Of a DNA stretch of 64,000 bases, positions 54,581 through 62,872 are shown one piece after another. The DNA comes from Archangium violaceum (GTDB lineage Bacteria > Myxococcota > Myxococcia > Myxococcales > Myxococcaceae): contig NZ_CP069396.1 of NCBI RefSeq assembly GCF_016887565.1, positions 4,181,001-4,245,000 of the forward strand, given 5' to 3'. How positions within the stretch are numbered: the first letter of the stretch is position 1; each line of letters opens with the position of its first letter. The position numbers and the translations under genes are program-made. A model generated the notes under the pieces. The model saw only the letters and a program-made list of their open reading frames with translations. It was not told the DNA's origin and ran no database searches.

Positions 54581-54941
54581 GGCGGGGCGTCCAACCTCCG
54601 GCCGCCGGGGAGCCCGGCGCGGACCGCGAGGAGGGTGGAGAGGGCGCGGTAGGCGGCCTCGCGTGCCTCGGGCTCGGTCTCCTCGCGCATCCGGTGCAGC
54701 AGCCGCGGCAGCACCCGCTCGTCCCAGGCGGCTGGCTCCCAGCGCTCGAGCAGGACCGTGGCCCGGTGGCGTATCTCCGAAGTGAGCCGTGCGTCACACC
54801 AGGGCCCGGTGCCGGCGTCGAGGCGGAGAGGCCCTGGAAGGTCAGGCGTCCGAACCACTCCCGCATCGCTCGCCGGTAATGCGCCTCCAGCGCCTCCAGG
54901 TCGGCAGGGGGGCGCGTCGTGTCCTCGGGAGTGTCCGCCAT
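54568..54941 (-). pseudogene. Frameshifted small gene of unknown function
   Basis: Two frames combine into one protein of about 123 residues. The first, from ATG 54941, gives MADTPEDTTRPPADLEALE and RAMREWFGRLTFQG; the second continues PLRLDAGTGPWCDARLTSEI and helical EAREAAYRALSTLLA to the stop at 54568. The shift lies near 54820-54840. Both parts look coding (charged helices, HEAT-like), and neither alone makes sense. It follows the membrane-protein gene at 54970 by 28 bases in the same direction. Confidence 0.45.
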
Positions 54942-54969
54942 GAGCGCGGGTTGTGCCGCCCGGAACACG

Positions 54970-55800
54970 CTAGGGCACGTAGACGGTGTTGATGCCCGGG
55001 GCCGCCGGGTCGTAGAGCACGACGATGACGTCGCGGCTGGGGAGGAAGTCGAACTCGTACGCGCTGTCCAGGGAGAGACGGCCCTCATACCGCTCGCCGC
55101 GCGCGATGAAGCTCCAGCGCAGCTCCGTGGGCGGTGGCCCCTTTTTGCGCACCGGCTTTCCGTCGCCGAAGTACGTCACCCGCGCGAGAATCGGGATGCC
55201 CACGCGGGCCGCGCGCGACTCACGGTGGTTGGTCCGCACGACGAGCAACAGGCCCAAGGCGCCCGCGAGGGGGAACAACAGCGCCAGCCCTCCCAGGCGC
55301 CCCATGGGGGAGAGGGTGGTGCCACGGATACGGGCCGCCTGGCCTCCGCGCCACTCGAGGACCACGCGCTGGCCCGGCTGAAAGCTACCGCCCGGCTCGC
55401 AACTGCGCCCCACCAGCGCGCCGTCCTCCGAGTGGAAGCGCGCGCAGTACACGGGCGGACGGGGCCTGCGCTTGCGCATCCCCACCTCGACCGAGTCGAC
55501 GACGCCGGGGACTTGGAAGGAGTGCAGGTCCAGCAGCAGGTCCCCCACGGTGCGATGGGACTGGAAGAAGGCACAGACGAGCCCACCGGCGAGCAGGGCG
55601 AAGAGGCTGGTGTAGAGCACGACGCGCTGGGGGCCCGCGAAGGCGAGCACCAGGCGCCGGGCCTCCTTCGAGGGCACGCGCGGCGCTCTCGGGACGCTCG
55701 CGACCAGGGCACGCGCCCGCTCGAGGTCGTCGGACGGCACATCGGCGAAGGCTGCTCGGTTGCTCTCGGGAGGTGGGCCGGACAGTGGCAGCAAAGACAT
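54970..55800 (-). CDS. Predicted membrane protein, DUF3592-like
   Basis: A 276-residue protein with hydrophobic segments at about residues 60-80 and 170-190. The portion after the second helix (RVTYFGDGKPVRKKGPPP, RDVIVVLYDPAAPGIN) resembles DUF3592 domains, beta-rich modules between membrane helices. A second similar beta region lies between the helices (VPGVVDSVEVGMRKRRPRPP). Its function is unknown. It heads a leftward pair with the frameshifted gene. Confidence 0.6.
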   Translation of the reverse strand: MSLLPLSGPPPESNRAAFADVPSDDLERARALVASVPRAPRVPSKEARRLVLAFAGPQRVVLYTSLFALLAGGLVCAFFQSHRTVGDLLLDLHSFQVPGVVDSVEVGMRKRRPRPPVYCARFHSEDGALVGRSCEPGGSFQPGQRVVLEWRGGQAARIRGTTLSPMGRLGGLALLFPLAGALGLLLVVRTNHRESRAARVGIPILARVTYFGDGKPVRKKGPPPTELRWSFIARGERYEGRLSLDSAYEFDFLPSRDVIVVLYDPAAPGINTVYVP

Positions 55801-55875
55801 GGGAGGCCATTAGACCAGACCTTCTCCTCTCCTGCCTGGGGGACCAGAAATGGCCGCAGTCTCGCGCCTGGAGCG

Positions 55876-56010
55876 AAGACGCCCGTGCCGGAGCGCCGCG
55901 ATGCCCTGGAGTGCGTAGAGCACCTGCCGGTCGGGCGGGACTCGTGAATCGGAGATGAGCATCTCCATCTCGTCACGGGTGAAGACCGCAGTGGCTCGCC
56001 AGGTCGGATG
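55876..56010 (-). pseudogene. Tyrosine recombinase (phage-type integrase) fragment
   Basis: One minus frame reads TWRATAVFTRDEMEMLISDS, VPPDRQVLYALQ and ALRHGRL, matching the start of the catalytic domain of myxobacterial tyrosine integrases; ALRHG holds the first catalytic arginine. The frame then leaves the family within a few residues and stops at 55810, so the histidine box and tyrosine nucleophile are gone. It is a decayed integrase at the right side of the 46-56 kb island. Confidence 0.55.
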
Positions 56011-56100
56011 ATTGCGTGCGGAATGCCGCGGAGCTGGCAGAGCGGCTGCCCCCAACTCCCGAATGACGACCGCTGGAGCCTTGAGTAGGCTTGGCTCCCT

Positions 56101-57807
56101 ATGAACCGTGTGCAGACGTGCGGAATGGCCGTCATTTCCCTCCTGCTGGTGGTCTGGTCATCGGCGGCTCTGGCAGCGGAGGTCCGCGTTTCGCAACTCC
56201 CCGAGGATGCGTACTTCGTGCAGGCGACCGAGGGAGGCGAGCTCTGGGCCGTCACCGACAAGCTCTGGCGCATCAATACGGAGGGCTCTGCGGAGGTCGT
56301 GAGCACACCAATGCGCGTCGATCTGAGCGCGTGGGCCGGGTCGAAGGTGGGGCTGTGGATCGCCTCTCCCACCGGGGCTGCATTGCTCGAGCCGAGCGGG
56401 GAATGGAAGGTCATCTCGACCGAGCAGAGCCCGGGGGTGCATGGATTGGTCCCGTTGGGCGGGAAACAGGTGGCGGTGGTGCGCGATCGCCCCGGAGCTG
56501 AACGGGGTGACGAGGTCCTCTTCGTCGATGCCGGCCTCGCGCGCGTCACCCGGACCATGGTCTTCCCGGATTGCACGGTCAATCCGGTCAAGTCTGACGG
56601 GAACGGAGGGTTCTGGGCGGAGCTCGATTGGAAGAAGCGCATCGAAGAGAGGCCCACGACCCTCCTGCGAGGCCTGCTCCACATGTCGAACGGAAAATGG
56701 ACCGCGTGGACGACGTCCGGAACGTGGCCGAAAGAGCTCGAGGCCCCGGCGGGAGTCGAGCTCGTTGGAACCACCCCCACCTGGTTCACCCAGATGCAGC
56801 AGGACGGGGCGCTGTTCGCGGGAATGGGTGGCGCGGGCCTCTTCGCGACGGAAGACGCCATCTACCGAGTGAGCCCAGAGGGCCGCTCGGAGGCCGTCGT
56901 CTCGATGACGTCGGTCGGCGGAGGCCTTCCCACAACGCCCGACTCCGTCGCCAAAGACCTGTCCGGACACGGACTCCTCATTGTGAGGTTTGAAGAGCCC
57001 GACAAGCTCACGCTGGCGCACTGGAAAAACGGCGAACTTCATACTGAGCGGATTCCGATCCCCAATCGAATCGCGAAGGATGACTCGGTCGTCTCCACCC
57101 GCATGGTTGCCGCGTCCGGAGGTGTCACCTGGGTCCTCTTGAACGGCGCGCTCGCCATGAAGCGGAACGGAGCCTGGACCGTGTTTTCGTCGACAAAGCT
57201 CGGGGCCGCTGAGGAGCCGCTGCCGCCGGGTCCGGAGGGGACTGAGACTTCGGAGATTCCGGAGACGACGAAGGCCAGAGAAGCCAGGAAGGCCAGGGAG
57301 GCCACGCTCACCACGGTGGGGTGGGCGGTGGTCGGCGGCTCGCTCTCGCTCGGAATCGGCACCTTCTCCGGGAGCGCGGTTCGTGGGGAGCGCTGGTGGG
57401 CGACCGGCGCGCAGACCCTGGCGGGCTCGCTGCTGGGGACGCTTCCGGGCCTGGAGGCGCTTCGGTACTCGCCGCTCACGTCCCATTGGGGCCCCGGCAT
57501 GGGCGGAGCATTGGCCATGGCCTCTTGCGTGGGAGGGTTCACCCTCCAGCTCGGTGCGACCGCCCTCGGAACCTGGGCGACCGGCGAGCTCGGCCTGAGC
57601 CCGACCCGAAACCTGGGGGCATCACTGGGCGGAGCGTTCCTTGGAGCCCTGGTGGGCGCCGCCATCGGGCTGGGAGTGGACGCACTGCTGCAGAAGGTGT
57701 TCCCGTACAACGAGGCGCTGCGGTGGTCGTTCGCCATCGGCCTCGCGGGATCGGGCGCGACGGTGGGCTACCAATGGCTCGGTGGCGGACCACGGAACGG
57801 GTCGTGA
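56101..57807 (+). CDS. Exported protein of unknown function with propeller-like N-domain and Gly-rich membrane C-domain
   Basis: A 568-residue protein. A signal peptide is predicted (cleavage near SAALAAEV, residue 26). Residues 30-370 show repeated short beta strands with WxI and GG turns (GGELWAVTDKLWRI, GLWIASPTGAALLEP), like two-component-regulator propellers. A charged linker (TKAREARKAREA) leads to a C-terminal region with about six glycine-rich hydrophobic helices (VGWAVVGGSLSLGIGTF, LGGAFLGALVGAAIGLGVD). I do not recognise a named family. The start could instead be ATG 56125. Confidence 0.65.
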   Translation: MNRVQTCGMAVISLLLVVWSSAALAAEVRVSQLPEDAYFVQATEGGELWAVTDKLWRINTEGSAEVVSTPMRVDLSAWAGSKVGLWIASPTGAALLEPSGEWKVISTEQSPGVHGLVPLGGKQVAVVRDRPGAERGDEVLFVDAGLARVTRTMVFPDCTVNPVKSDGNGGFWAELDWKKRIEERPTTLLRGLLHMSNGKWTAWTTSGTWPKELEAPAGVELVGTTPTWFTQMQQDGALFAGMGGAGLFATEDAIYRVSPEGRSEAVVSMTSVGGGLPTTPDSVAKDLSGHGLLIVRFEEPDKLTLAHWKNGELHTERIPIPNRIAKDDSVVSTRMVAASGGVTWVLLNGALAMKRNGAWTVFSSTKLGAAEEPLPPGPEGTETSEIPETTKAREARKAREATLTTVGWAVVGGSLSLGIGTFSGSAVRGERWWATGAQTLAGSLLGTLPGLEALRYSPLTSHWGPGMGGALAMASCVGGFTLQLGATALGTWATGELGLSPTRNLGASLGGAFLGALVGAAIGLGVDALLQKVFPYNEALRWSFAIGLAGSGATVGYQWLGGGPRNGS

Positions 57808-57970
57808 GGCGCCGCGCGAGCACCGCGCCGGGTTGCCGCTCTCCCATCTCGTCGGGCTCGAGTTGCTCGGCACCCGGACGTACCTGAGTGGAGTGGTGCT
57901 GCTGCACTACGCCGTCAAGCGCTGAGTGCCCACCCAGGAGCGACAGGGCGCCACGGCGTGGACGTGGCGC

Positions 57971-58513
57971 TCATGCCTCGATCTTCGTGCCGTCGATGCC
58001 GCGCGGAGTGCGCAGTCCCATCGCGAACCACGCCGCGAACAGCCGCCACATGAACGCCACCGAATGCGTGGCATAGGCAGGCACGTTTCCGTCCAGGGGC
58101 GCGCCATCGGGGCGGTCCCGGGTCATCACCCGCATCTCCACCGGCGGCGCACCGGGGATGCGGTTCCGGTACAGGCTCAGCCAATGGCCTTTGTTGAATT
58201 CGAGGAACATCGCCGAATTGCAGCAGGTCGCCACCACCCGCCGCGTCGGCGAATCGGGCTTGAGGCGATATTCCTTGAGCTGCGCCCCACCGCTCGTGCA
58301 ACGCACGCGGTCCTTGCGATGGAGCACGAAGCTGGTGCCGCCATCGGCATCGAGCACCGGTGCCGCGCCGGGAAGCGCCTCGATCCGCCGACCCGCTTCG
58401 CGGCAGCTCGCGCAATCACATACCGTGGTCAGGATCGGCGCACCCGCCGCCTCGAATACCACCTGGCCGCATGCGCACGCGACGAGATGGGACCTCCCCG
58501 AATCAACGCTCAT
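57971..58513 (-). CDS. GFA/DUF6151-like zinc protein
   Basis: A 180-residue protein with cysteine clusters of the GFA (glutathione-dependent formaldehyde-activating-like) fold: CxC at 13-15, CDCASC at 32-37 and a CC pair near 97. Between them RVRCTSGGAQLKEYRL fits the family. The C-terminal part (AFMWRLFAAWFAMGLRTP) is the extension seen in DUF6151 members. It probably binds zinc; catalytic function is unproven. Confidence 0.75.
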   Translation of the reverse strand: MSVDSGRSHLVACACGQVVFEAAGAPILTTVCDCASCREAGRRIEALPGAAPVLDADGGTSFVLHRKDRVRCTSGGAQLKEYRLKPDSPTRRVVATCCNSAMFLEFNKGHWLSLYRNRIPGAPPVEMRVMTRDRPDGAPLDGNVPAYATHSVAFMWRLFAAWFAMGLRTPRGIDGTKIEA

Positions 58514-58650
58514 ATCGCCTCGTCCTCAAGTCAAACCAGACCGTACTACACTCCCTCCCAGAAACCGCCGCTCCAGAGCGGGTAGGCTCACCCGAGTCCT
58601 CGTGAAAGCGCGAAACTCGAACCGAGGGCACAGGCGGAAACGAGGGCAAG

Positions 58651-58686
58651 GAAAAAGCCCAGAAACCCCTCGGGATTGCTGGGCTT
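58651..58686 (-). terminator. Rho-independent terminator of the SDR/sigma operon
   Basis: Read leftward, AAGCCCAG pairs perfectly with CTGGGCTT (8 bp, 58679-58686 and 58655-58662) and is followed by TTTCC. It lies 58 bases beyond the sigma-factor stop. Confidence 0.75.
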
Positions 58687-58743
58687 CTCTTGTGGAGGCG
58701 GTGGCCATGCGACTGGCGAGGCGACCTGGTTGCGGTACTCGGT

Positions 58744-59622
58744 TCAGATGCTGAAGAACGTGCGGAGGGTGTCGTTGCGGAGGATTTCGTCGACCACCTT
58801 CGAGCGGCTGACCTGGAGCGGGTGCTCCAGGAAGACCCGCTGGTGGAGCTGCTCGACGGTGTCGATGACCTCCGACGACCCGCTGCGCGTGAGGGCCTCG
58901 ATCCTGTCGACGTAGTCGGTGTTGAACACGAGGTGCTTCGGGTCCACCGCGCCGCTGCGCACATAGCCCCGGGTCTTCTTGTCGCACCGACACGGGTTGG
59001 CCGCGTTGACGAGCCCGCAGCGCTGGTTCATCCAGCTGTACAGGTCCTTGCGCGCCCGGGAGAGCCGAACGCGGAAGTTCCCCGGAGAGATTTCCAGCAG
59101 CTCGCCGCCGAGCTGATGGTCCACCCCGAAAAGCTCGCCGAGCACGTAGGTGATTCGCTGCTCACGGTCCAGGCACATCAACATGCCCGTCGTGCACCGA
59201 ATCCGCAGCTCTTCGACCGTACTGGCGGCGTCCCGCAGCTCCTGTGGAGTCATCGCCTCGTCCGGAACCGCTGCGATCCGGGCGAAGTACGTCTGGAAGT
59301 CGTCGACCAGCACCTCCATCCCGCGCCGGCGGCTCTTGAGGAGGTGATTGACGGTGAGCTGGTAGAGCCAGGTCCGGAACGCACTCTCCGCCCGGAAGGT
59401 GCGCAGAGAGGTGATGACCTTCACGAAGACCTCCTGGGTGAGGTCCTCGGCGTCCTCCCGCCGCCCGCACATCTTCAGCGACAGGTTGTAGACGAAGGGC
59501 TGGTGCCGGGCGACGAGCTCGCGCAGCGCGTCCTTGCTGCCGTCGACCGCGCGCGCCACGAGGCCGTGGTCGCCGTCGGTGTCGTAGCCGGGGTGGAAGG
59601 GATTCTCTTCAAGCGGCGTCAT
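58744..59622 (-). CDS. ECF-type sigma factor with C-terminal extension
   Basis: A 292-residue sigma factor. Region 2 covers residues about 25-95 (DALRELVARHQPFVYNLSLK, EDLTQEVFVKVITSL, FRTWLYQLTVNHLLKSRRR) and region 4 residues about 130-195 (LDREQRITYVLGELFGVDHQ, FRVRLSRARKDLYSWM). About 95 residues follow, starting with GLVNAANPCRCDKKTRG, a CxC-containing motif, and ending in a helical segment. C-terminal extensions of this size control ECF activity in several groups that lack anti-sigma factors. Its ATG overlaps the SDR stop (ATGA), so the SDR is translated first and may be its regulated partner. Confidence 0.85.
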   Translation of the reverse strand: MTPLEENPFHPGYDTDGDHGLVARAVDGSKDALRELVARHQPFVYNLSLKMCGRREDAEDLTQEVFVKVITSLRTFRAESAFRTWLYQLTVNHLLKSRRRGMEVLVDDFQTYFARIAAVPDEAMTPQELRDAASTVEELRIRCTTGMLMCLDREQRITYVLGELFGVDHQLGGELLEISPGNFRVRLSRARKDLYSWMNQRCGLVNAANPCRCDKKTRGYVRSGAVDPKHLVFNTDYVDRIEALTRSGSSEVIDTVEQLHQRVFLEHPLQVSRSKVVDEILRNDTLRTFFSI

Positions 59623-60368
59623 ACCTGGCGCAGGCCTCCGTCGACCGCGAGCTCCGTGCCCGTGACATACGACGAATCCGGTGCCGCGAGGAACAGCACG
59701 GCGCGGGCAATCTCCTCGGGGCGGCCCCAGCGCTTCACCGGAATCTGCGCGGTGATGCTCGCCCCCGCGGCCTCGAGCTGCTCGGCGGGGAGTCCCAGCT
59801 TCCCCCACAGCGGGGTCTCGATGGCGCCGGGGCACACCGCGTTGACGCGAATCCCTCGCGGTGCCAGCTCGGCGGCGGCCACGCGGACGAGCGAACGGAG
59901 CGCCGCCTTCGTCATGCTCAGCACGCTCGAACCCTCGAAGCCGATGCGGTTGAGCCACGACGTCGTCACCACCACCGACGCGCCGTCATTCAGGTGTGGG
60001 ATGGCCTGCCGCAGCGTATTGAACGTCCCCTTCATGTTCACCGCGACGAGCTCGTCGAACAGCGCCTCGGTGGTGTCGGCCAGGGGCATCAGCTTCACCA
60101 CCGCCGCGTTCGCGAACAGGATGTCGATTCCGCCGAAGCGCTGGCGCGTCTCCTGGAACAGGCGCTCCAGGTCGGCCCCGCGCGTCACATCCCCCCGCAC
60201 CGCATGTGCGTTCGGGCCGAGCGACTTCACCGTCTCCGCCAGGTCCTCCTCCGAGCGCGCGAAGACAACGACCTTCGCCCCTTCCTCCGCGAGCAGCCGC
60301 GCAGTGGCGAGTCCGATTCCGCTGGTGCCCCCGGTGATGACCGCGACCTTCTGAGCGAACCTCTTCAT
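59619..60368 (-). CDS. SDR-family oxidoreductase with catalytic Tyr replaced by Leu
   Basis: A 249-residue classical-length SDR: cofactor loop TGGTSGIGLA, NNAG equivalent FANAAV, VNMKGTF, and the C-terminal GTELAVDGG. Where the YxxxK motif should be it reads SVLSMTKAALRS: the lysine and preceding serine context (VVTTSW) stay, but tyrosine is leucine. It may bind NAD(P) without normal hydride transfer. GGGAGG precedes the ATG by 6 bases. It is the first gene of the operon with the ECF sigma factor, and divergent from the marR gene. Confidence 0.85.
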   Translation of the reverse strand: MKRFAQKVAVITGGTSGIGLATARLLAEEGAKVVVFARSEEDLAETVKSLGPNAHAVRGDVTRGADLERLFQETRQRFGGIDILFANAAVVKLMPLADTTEALFDELVAVNMKGTFNTLRQAIPHLNDGASVVVTTSWLNRIGFEGSSVLSMTKAALRSLVRVAAAELAPRGIRVNAVCPGAIETPLWGKLGLPAEQLEAAGASITAQIPVKRWGRPEEIARAVLFLAAPDSSYVTGTELAVDGGLRQV

Positions 60369-60764
60369 GTGCAACCTCCCGTGTTCGAGTTGGAGGTTGG
60401 ACCCACGGGCCTCCAGGGTGTTACAGCCGGAGGCGTTGGCGGTCCACGCTCTTCGAAGAATCGTGAGTGAATCCAGGCACTTCAAGTCCAGCGAGGCGTG
60501 CGGGACTGGCACCTGCCGCCACTTGGACCTTGGATTTGAGCGACTCACGCTTCCACCCGGGCGAGACGGGGAGCTGGTGGTGCAGGCGCGCCACGTGTTG
60601 CTGTCCCCCGAACCGGGGCAGGCTCAGGCGGGCTCCGGCGCGCATGGAAACGTCCGCACGTCGAGGTCGCTCCCCGGACACCTTCTTCGTGAACGCGGCG
60701 CGCCCATTGACCGGCCCTCTTCATCTGTTATGTAGGCGCCTACGCATGAGAGGGGTTGGCGATC
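60369..60764. other. Divergent intergenic region, SDR/sigma and MarR operons
   Basis: These 396 bases hold no recognisable gene. The right end carries the marR promoter and operator. The left part contains CCGGGCGAGACGGGG-type GC stretches without symmetry. Its length for a compact chromosome suggests a lost gene or long regulatory region, but I see no coding remnant. Confidence 0.4.
60707..60743 (+). promoter_or_regulatory. marR promoter with palindromic operator
   Basis: TTGACC (60707-60712) with a 16-base spacer to a weak TATGTA -10. Overlapping the -10 is the perfect palindrome GTAGGCGCCTAC (60732-60743), of the TATGTAGGC... type bound by many MarR regulators. The MarR protein encoded 21 bases further probably represses itself here. 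Confidence 0.6.
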
Positions 60765-61253
60765 ATGGATTACGTACGAACGAAAGCGGGCGCGGCGCTC
60801 GGTGCACGTCTGCGCCGGCTTTCCGAGCGGCTCGACAATGACGCGGCACGCGCCTATGCGGCCCAGGGTGTGGAGTTCGAGCAGCGCTGGTTCGGCGTGC
60901 TGAACCAGCTTGCGCTGAACGGGCCCATGAGCGTCGGCGCCCTGGCGGAGGCGCTGGGCATCACCCATGTCTCCGTCAGCCAGACGCGTGTTTCACTGGA
61001 AAAGGTCGGCCTCATCCGCCAGGAGCCCGACGCCTCGGACGCCCGTCGGCGCCTCTTGTCCTTGAGCCCCAGGGGCAAAGCCCTCGCGGCCCGACTCGCG
61101 CCCTTGTGGGCTGCATTCGAGCAAGCCTCCCTCGCGCTCGACGCGGAGGTAGGTGGCCTCGGCGATGCCCTCGCTCGATTGGAGGCGGCATTGGAGCGGC
61201 AGTCCCTCTTCGAGCGAATCACCGCTGCTTACGATGCCAGAGGCAGGCGATGA
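60765..61253 (+). CDS. MarR-family regulator
   Basis: A 162-residue winged-helix regulator: PMSVGALAEALGITHVSVSQ is the recognition helix region, DASDARRRLLSLSPRGKALA the wing with its conserved DxRxxxLxLT-like motif, and long terminal helices form the dimer. ATG 60765 is preferred over a TTG at 60756. Its stop overlaps the serine hydrolase ATG, so both form an operon probably induced by a small-molecule ligand. Confidence 0.9.
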   Translation: MDYVRTKAGAALGARLRRLSERLDNDAARAYAAQGVEFEQRWFGVLNQLALNGPMSVGALAEALGITHVSVSQTRVSLEKVGLIRQEPDASDARRRLLSLSPRGKALAARLAPLWAAFEQASLALDAEVGGLGDALARLEAALERQSLFERITAAYDARGRR

Positions 61254-62656
61254 GGTGGTCGAGACGCGAGCTCATGGCCGCCTCGCTGATGCTCGCCTGC
61301 GTTCCGCGGTCCGAGCATCCGGTGCAATCGGCCGTACCGGTTGCCGCGCCCGGAGACTGGCTGGAGAGGTGGCTCGCCGCGTTCAACGATGCGCGTGCGT
61401 CGACCTATCCGGACTTCGTGAAGGCGCACATTCCCACCCTGGTCCCGTATCTGGACGACGACCTCGGGCTCCGCGAGGCGACGGGTGGCTTCACCCTGTT
61501 GCGTCGAGAGCAGACAGCGCCGGGGCAGGTCACAGCCTGGGTCCGAGATCGCAACTGGGAGCGCGTCTCCAAGGTCGTGCTTTCCATCGGCGATGGACGC
61601 ATCGACGATCTCTCCTTCCTCGGTGCGCCTCCGCCCGACGACTTCGCCATTCGGCGGCTCGGCGAGCACGAAGCGTTGACCCAGCTTCGTCAGAAGCTGC
61701 GAGTGGAGGCGGCTGCCAATCGCTTCTCCGGTGCGGTGCTGGTCGCGAAAGATGGGGTCGTTCTGCTTCGGGAGGCTTACGGCTCGCGGGATGTCGAGAA
61801 AGGACTCGCCGCGACGCCTGCCACACGCTTCTGCATCGGCTCGATGGGCAAGATGTTCACGGCCGTTGCCGTCCTGCAGTTCGTACAGAACGGCCGACTT
61901 CGCCTGACCGACACGGTTGCGTCGCTCCTGCCCGCCCATCCAGACACGGCGCTCGCGCGGCAGGTGACGGTGCAGCACCTCCTGACGCACACCGGCGGCA
62001 CGGGGGATTTCTTCGGTGCCGATTACGACGCGCATGCCGCGGAGCTCCATACTCCGTCCGACTTCATCCGGCTGTTCGGGACACGGGAGGCCGCATTTCC
62101 ACCCGGCTTGCGCTGGGGCTACAGCAACTTCGGCTTCATCCTGCTCGGCGCGATCGTCGAGCAGGTGTCGGGTCTGGCATGGAATGTCTATCTGGAGCGG
62201 AATGTCTTCCGCACCGCGGGCATGTCGTCGACCTCACCCCTGGCGTCCGCCGGTAACACGGCGTTGCCCTATACCGGCGCCGCGCGGACGGGGCTCAAGC
62301 CGCTGCCTTTCTACGTCGGTCTGCCCGCCGGTGGTGGCTACTCGACGATTGACGATCTGCATCGCTTCGGCACCGCGTTGAGGGAAGCCCGGCTGCTCGA
62401 CGCCAGGCACCTCGCCATGCTCACGACCGCCAACGTCCAGGCAGGGAATGCGCAGTGGTCGCTCGGCCTGCGCGTGGCGGTTCGCAACGGTGAAGCATGG
62501 TACGGCCACGGAGGCAGCGCACCGGGCGTGAACGCCGACTTCGCCATCTATCCCCAATCGGGGTACGAGGTGATCGTGCTGGCCAATCGCGGGCATCCGC
62601 ACGCCTTCAATGTCGCGGACTTCATCGGCACCCGGCTGCCGCGCGTGAATCGTTAG
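61250..62656 (+). CDS. Exported serine hydrolase (beta-lactamase/class C-like)
   Basis: A 468-residue protein with a short lipoprotein-like leader (SLMLACVP). Residues about 25-150 form an N-terminal domain (WLERWLAAFNDARASTYPDF). The beta-lactamase-related domain follows, with the nucleophile in SMGK (SxxK: FCIGSMGKMFTAVAVLQF), YSN (GYSNFGFILLG) and HGGSAPG as the third element. Members include esterases, peptidases and EstB-like enzymes; true beta-lactamase activity is only one option. It is co-transcribed with the upstream marR gene. Confidence 0.88.
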   Translation: MRWSRRELMAASLMLACVPRSEHPVQSAVPVAAPGDWLERWLAAFNDARASTYPDFVKAHIPTLVPYLDDDLGLREATGGFTLLRREQTAPGQVTAWVRDRNWERVSKVVLSIGDGRIDDLSFLGAPPPDDFAIRRLGEHEALTQLRQKLRVEAAANRFSGAVLVAKDGVVLLREAYGSRDVEKGLAATPATRFCIGSMGKMFTAVAVLQFVQNGRLRLTDTVASLLPAHPDTALARQVTVQHLLTHTGGTGDFFGADYDAHAAELHTPSDFIRLFGTREAAFPPGLRWGYSNFGFILLGAIVEQVSGLAWNVYLERNVFRTAGMSSTSPLASAGNTALPYTGAARTGLKPLPFYVGLPAGGGYSTIDDLHRFGTALREARLLDARHLAMLTTANVQAGNAQWSLGLRVAVRNGEAWYGHGGSAPGVNADFAIYPQSGYEVIVLANRGHPHAFNVADFIGTRLPRVNR

Positions 62657-62870
62657 AAGCCGAGCTGGACCAACAGCTGGAGGTTCAAGGCGGCCCTCGG
62701 TGTGCCGAATGGCCTCAATCCAAGGGCCCGCGCCTCCGCCGGCTAGAGCAAGCAGCCGTCCACGAGGGGGACCCGCGCGGCGCTCGGCCTTGCTGGCCCC
62801 GGCAGCGGCCCTTCTCGGCCCCTCCGCTCCTGCCCTCACCCTCTACATGGCTTCTCTCCCGCCTATACGC
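62657..62870. repeat. Degenerate repeat element with TCCCGCCTATACGC end
   Basis: It begins right after the hydrolase stop. GAGGTTCAAGGCGGCC near 62690 resembles the repeats flanking AIPR, and the stretch 62785-62870 aligns with the 99-base element at 53294-53392, ending in the same 14 bases (62857-62870). The ATG of the following broken gene comes 2 bases later with no ribosome site, so its original upstream region has probably been replaced. Confidence 0.6.
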
Positions 62871-62872
62871 AA

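Noticed and set aside
57808-57925. C-terminal gene fragment after the 56101 gene (HLVGLELLGTRTYLSGVVLL in one plus frame)
   Set aside because: Looks protein-like and ends in a stop, but I recognise no family and it is too short to call.
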